Below are positions 60,754-64,000 of a stretch of DNA of 64,000 nucleotides, one piece after another. Both the position numbers and the translations under genes were made by a program. The notes beneath the pieces are model-generated. The model worked only from the letters and a program-made list of their open reading frames with translations, was not told the DNA's origin and ran no database searches. Every line of letters starts with the position of its first letter. Positions within the stretch are counted from its first letter, which is position 1. The DNA lies in the NCBI GenBank assembly GCA_964629875.1, contig CAZVRK010000005.1, positions 39,011 through 103,010 of the forward strand. Direction: 5' to 3'. This DNA is from UBA3495 sp964629875 (GTDB lineage Bacteria > Chloroflexota > Dehalococcoidia > Lucifugimonadales > UBA3495).

Positions 60754-62541
60754 TTAGTTGTCGATCCAGACATGCGACCAATGGTTGTATTCATCGAGAA
60801 CATTAGTCGGATAGAAGTTTTCTACTGTATCGGAATATATCCAGTATGACGGAGCGTTAATAACTGTGAACATATATCGGTTCTTTAAAATGTGTTCCTG
60901 GATATCCACTAATCTTTGAATACGTGCTTCTTCGTTTACTTCAGATATTTGCTCTTCTATCATCAAATCCAACGTCCCGTCTCTGTGATCAGCAAAGTTA
61001 ATCATACCTCTACTGTGTAGTACTCCAGTTAAAAAACTGTTTGTGGTTTGGATAGGTGGTAATGATCCTAATATCAGTTGATAGGGTTTCAATGGGTTTA
61101 CGAGTTGTTCCCAATACTGGGATGGATGTATTGCCCTTGTTTCTATGTCAAATCCTACTGATGTAAGATCGTCTGCAATGCGAAGTGCTAATTTTAGGTG
61201 TTCGTCATCAAATTCAGCTACTGTTAATGATATGTCTAGCTGAATATCATCGGGGAGAGTTTTAACTAGATCACGAGCTTGGCCAGGATTTGCGAAATAC
61301 TTTGCTCTGATGCTATTTTCGTTTAGTTTATAATTCGGACCGTATATTGGGATCCCTAGGTCAGATGATCCTGTGCCGTTCCATATAATATTCATATAGT
61401 CCCAGGGGTCGAGAGCGTTTAAGATCGCAGTACGGACAGTGAGGTTATTTAGAGGTTCTTCTTGCACGTTGATTCCTAAAGCGATTCTTTTTGCTGGGAT
61501 ATTGGATTGATATACCTTGTATGGTCGTAGATTAGGATCCCATTCCTTCATCTCTAGGGAGTTCATGATTATCATGTCTACTAACCCTGATTCTAAAGCT
61601 GCGGCATGTTTTTGCCAGTTCTCTTCGCCGGAATCAAGGGGAGGCAGGCTTTTGATAACCAGTTCATCTAGGTAAGGTATATCAGGATCGAAATAATCAG
61701 GATTTGCTGTAAATTCTGATCCAATGCCACGGAGTGTGTTTTCCCATAGCCATGGACCAGTGCCGACTACAGGACTGTTTTTCAAGTCCCCGTACTTATC
61801 AACGATTTCATGCGCTACTATTTTACTGCTTGCATCGGCTAATGATAACAACGCATCGTTATCGTGAAACCTAGTGTGCACATTGAGAAGATATTCAGAT
61901 GAGGAAGTGAACTTATCGATACCTTTATCCTGATACAAGCTTGCTTTACCCCATCCCTCTGTCATGATTCTGTTGTAGCTGTATATTAGATCGGCAGGAG
62001 ATAGTCTGCGTTTTCGCATATCGCGATTAGAATGCCAATACACATCGTCTCTAATACGAAATTCGTATGAAAAGTCATCCTTCATAGTCCATGTTTTACA
62101 TAAGTCACATATTAGCTTTAAAGAATGTTTCTCAATATCTGGGCCAGTTTCGATTTTTAAAAGGCGACTGTAAGATATACCAGGGCCTAAAGCAGTCAGG
62201 GCATATTGGCTTGCTTGATGGATGTCCCTATGAGGTATCTCAGCCACTGAAGCTATGGTCAACACCCCTCCCAACATTGGATTGAGATCTGTATGTTGCG
62301 TAGGTGTAGGGGGCGGTGTAGAGGTAGGTTTGGCTATAGGGAGTTCGGTAGCGTGTGTCATTGGGGATGCCGAAATAGTTGGAACTGAGATGGTTGGCGT
62401 ATTGTTGGGAGTTGTTAATCCTCTGCTAGATTCAGTATTTATTTCTCCGCTACTACATGAAACAATTACTAGCGACATTATCGTTATCGCATAGATACAT
62501 AATGACACACTCGGCTTTCTTCCACCCATCTCCAAACACAT
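60754..62541 (-). CDS. ABC-transporter substrate-binding lipoprotein (family 5)
   Basis: A 595-residue lipoprotein. The lipobox LVIVSC puts the lipid Cys at residue 29 (or 25 from the second ATG). A Thr/Pro-rich linker (STPPPTPTQ) leads to the SBP family 5 body, with IRDDVYWHSNRDMRKRRLSPADLIYSYNRI and a YFDPDIPYLDELVIK stretch. It binds a peptide- or nickel-type solute. No permease genes are near. It differs clearly from the 25.3-kb lipoprotein. Confidence 0.85.
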   Translation of the reverse strand: MCLEMGGRKPSVSLCIYAITIMSLVIVSCSSGEINTESSRGLTTPNNTPTISVPTISASPMTHATELPIAKPTSTPPPTPTQHTDLNPMLGGVLTIASVAEIPHRDIHQASQYALTALGPGISYSRLLKIETGPDIEKHSLKLICDLCKTWTMKDDFSYEFRIRDDVYWHSNRDMRKRRLSPADLIYSYNRIMTEGWGKASLYQDKGIDKFTSSSEYLLNVHTRFHDNDALLSLADASSKIVAHEIVDKYGDLKNSPVVGTGPWLWENTLRGIGSEFTANPDYFDPDIPYLDELVIKSLPPLDSGEENWQKHAAALESGLVDMIIMNSLEMKEWDPNLRPYKVYQSNIPAKRIALGINVQEEPLNNLTVRTAILNALDPWDYMNIIWNGTGSSDLGIPIYGPNYKLNENSIRAKYFANPGQARDLVKTLPDDIQLDISLTVAEFDDEHLKLALRIADDLTSVGFDIETRAIHPSQYWEQLVNPLKPYQLILGSLPPIQTTNSFLTGVLHSRGMINFADHRDGTLDLMIEEQISEVNEEARIQRLVDIQEHILKNRYMFTVINAPSYWIYSDTVENFYPTNVLDEYNHWSHVWIDN

Positions 62542-62690
62542 CCTTAGTCGCTTTGTGATTGTCTCCTCGTTTATATCAGAGACCTTAGTGTAGTGTAATT
62601 TATTAATTGGATTTAGTTCTAGAGGTTATTCAGTCAAGATCTGCAGAAATAGATACTTATAGAGGTGTATATGATGGTCCACTTATGAAA

Positions 62691-63257
62691 TCATTGTTTA
62701 TATTTCATCTGTGGAGTCGCATAATCTTCTGGTATTGAAGTAAATCCCTTTCTCAATCCCTTTATGTATGCTAGCTGCCCTACGTGCTGGTAAAGTTCTG
62801 ATAATAATTGCTGTAACATATTGATTATTGAGAAGTTGTGCCACCACATATCAGGTTTATCTGACCATGGAGTGCTTTCATAGTCTTGTTCTTCCAAGCG
62901 GCCAATGAATTCTGTTGTGGACGAACGTACTGATTTTCGGTATTCCATTAAGGTATTAATATCTATGTGAGGGAACGAGGATATCTGTTCAGGGGTATGC
63001 CTGAAGCCAGTTTGCCGGGTCGGCAAGTTGAATATCGTGTGCCAGCCTTCACTTTCCCATTTTTCAATTTCCCGCTTGCTAAAAAACTGTATCCACATAT
63101 CTTCTACTCGAGCGATATGCCAGATCGTCCACCCGATAGAGTTTGACTCTGAACCTGGCTGCCAATACAAATCATCTTCTGAAAGGTTGCTGATTATTTC
63201 TGAAAGCAGGTTGTCTTCTTTTGAGAATAACTCTTTCAAGAATTCTTTTGTACGCAT
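62691..63257 (-). CDS. DinB-like (DUF664-type) protein
   Basis: A 188-residue four-helix protein of the DinB superfamily. Metal His residues are visible in IGWTIWHIARVEDMW and near the end in LYQHVGQLAYIKGLRKG. These proteins are often thiol-dependent transferases or hydrolases with mycothiol or bacillithiol. The substrate is unknown. Confidence 0.8.
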   Translation of the reverse strand: MRTKEFLKELFSKEDNLLSEIISNLSEDDLYWQPGSESNSIGWTIWHIARVEDMWIQFFSKREIEKWESEGWHTIFNLPTRQTGFRHTPEQISSFPHIDINTLMEYRKSVRSSTTEFIGRLEEQDYESTPWSDKPDMWWHNFSIINMLQQLLSELYQHVGQLAYIKGLRKGFTSIPEDYATPQMKYKQ

Positions 63258-63326
63258 CTAATTCTCCAGAGAATGATCGGCGTGTAGGATTAGAGATTAG
63301 TTATTATATGGGTGCTTTAACCTATT

Positions 63327-64000
63327 TTACTCGCCAATAAGGAAGTTTTGGATTGTTTCAATAAAAATGGGCTTGCATTCTTCATGTGGGATATGGCCAC
63401 TCTCTTTAATGATAGATAGTGTGGATCCGTTGATTTGTTGTTGAAATGCATGTCCATATTCTGGTGGCACTATTTGGTCGTTTTCACCCCAAACTAGTAG
63501 TGTCGGCGCATTTATTCGGTGTATTCTTTTTTCTAATCCTTTATCAGGTATTGGCCAGCAGAATTTACCAATAGCCATCAAGGTTTTTGTTCGTTCCAAA
63601 TTGGTCTCATCCTTATTAAGGTCATTGTAGAATGAGTTTTGGTAATCTTGGGCAATATTAGAATTCGGATTGAGCCACGACATTTTGTGGAGCTCCGAAG
63701 GTGTCAACATGAAGATGTCTGGAATTGGGTCTTTGTCTAGCCATAAACCCAGGGAATCTACTAGGACTAATTTACTGATTCGGTCACGTAGCTGGGCTGC
63801 TAATTCTGCCGCTACCATTCCTCCATATGAGTGTCCAATCACTACTGTTTTATCGATATTTAATTCGTTAATTAATTCCTCGTAAAACAGGACTAGGTCC
63901 CATAGGTCGTCTAATTTGTCGAGTCCTGTCGAGTTGGATATACCAGGATGTGAAGGGACATATATGTGAAAATGCTCTTCAAATTCATCTAGAAATGATG
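63327..64000 (-). CDS. Alpha/beta hydrolase, N-terminal part off window
   Basis: The minus frame is open from the stop at 63327 to the right edge. The nucleophile elbow is GHSYGG, LLVWGENDQIVPPEYGH carries the Asp, and ESGHIPHEECKP has the catalytic His. The reading continues upstream of the elbow (HIYVPSHPG), so the gene is cut. It is an esterase, dehalogenase or C-C hydrolase; the substrate is unknown. Confidence 0.85.
   Translation of the reverse strand, partial: SFLDEFEEHFHIYVPSHPGISNSTGLDKLDDLWDLVLFYEELINELNIDKTVVIGHSYGGMVAAELAAQLRDRISKLVLVDSLGLWLDKDPIPDIFMLTPSELHKMSWLNPNSNIAQDYQNSFYNDLNKDETNLERTKTLMAIGKFCWPIPDKGLEKRIHRINAPTLLVWGENDQIVPPEYGHAFQQQINGSTLSIIKESGHIPHEECKPIFIETIQNFLIGE

Noticed and set aside
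1..64000. Insertion sequences, phage, rRNA, CRISPR arrays or a replication origin
   Set aside because: No transposase or integrase-like frames, repeat-spacer arrays, rRNA sequence or DnaA-box clusters were found on either strand.

Overview
The window is an AT-rich bacterial chromosome segment with no phage, transposase, rRNA or CRISPR. Gene content points to a free-living aerobic member of the Chloroflexota, most like the marine SAR202/Dehalococcoidia-related lineages. This is inference, based on four luciferase-like (LLM) flavin or F420 monooxygenases among acyl-CoA dehydrogenases and SDRs, lipoproteins with Glu/Lys/Val repeat linkers, a hopanoid locus, a SUF system with SufU, and DUF1802 and HTTM proteins. 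No marker gene settles the phylum.

Layout. 1-1.7 kb: a gamma-glutamyltransferase cut by the window edge and an A-type Fe-S protein with a Gly/Cys tail. 1.7-12.1 kb: ten closely packed minus-strand genes (FAD oxidoreductase, TIGR01777 epimerase, SDR, NAD(P)-binding DUF2867-type protein, DNA photolyase, DICT-USP fusion, three small unknowns, DUF378). They start from a promoter region at about 10.8 kb, with a zinc-ribbon gene and a B12-binding/XRE regulator next door. The regulator carries the W-x9-EH signature of CarH/LitR photoreceptors, so this looks like a B12-sensed light-response regulon in an unusual protein architecture. 12.5-29.3 kb: catabolic genes (two acyl-CoA dehydrogenases, enoyl-CoA hydratase, four LLM monooxygenases, alcohol dehydrogenase, epimerase, serine hydrolase, MBL hydrolase), the HIT/YqeK pair, rsmG, an orphan peptide-type binding lipoprotein, and a small Cys/HTH regulator whose promoter holds a cluster of TAGAAC half-sites. 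29.3-36 kb: a probable operon of two MFS transporters, a three-subunit cobalt-type nitrile hydratase/thiocyanate hydrolase, an HTTM-DCC membrane protein and a rhodanese. 36-41.7 kb: serS, lysS, a Yip1 protein, a 5-FTHF cyclo-ligase-like gene, an Ldh-type dehydrogenase, tRNA-Arg(CCG) and tRNA-Pro(UGG). 42.6-51 kb: polyprenyl synthase, shc, hpnC, hpnD, hpnE, an epimerase and a nucleoside hydrolase, a hopanoid pathway from prenyl diphosphate to hopene and perhaps side-chain trimming. 51-54.5 kb: aldo/keto reductase, DUF1802, LysR and TatD genes. 54.7-60.7 kb: sufBCDS with two tandem sufU-like genes. 60.7-64 kb: a second orphan binding lipoprotein, a DinB-like protein and an alpha/beta hydrolase cut by the right edge.

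The best candidates for something undescribed are the B12-XRE light regulon, the split NHase next to a rhodanese, the nucleoside hydrolase at the end of the hopanoid operon (a possible stand-in for HpnG), and the TAGAAC operator array.
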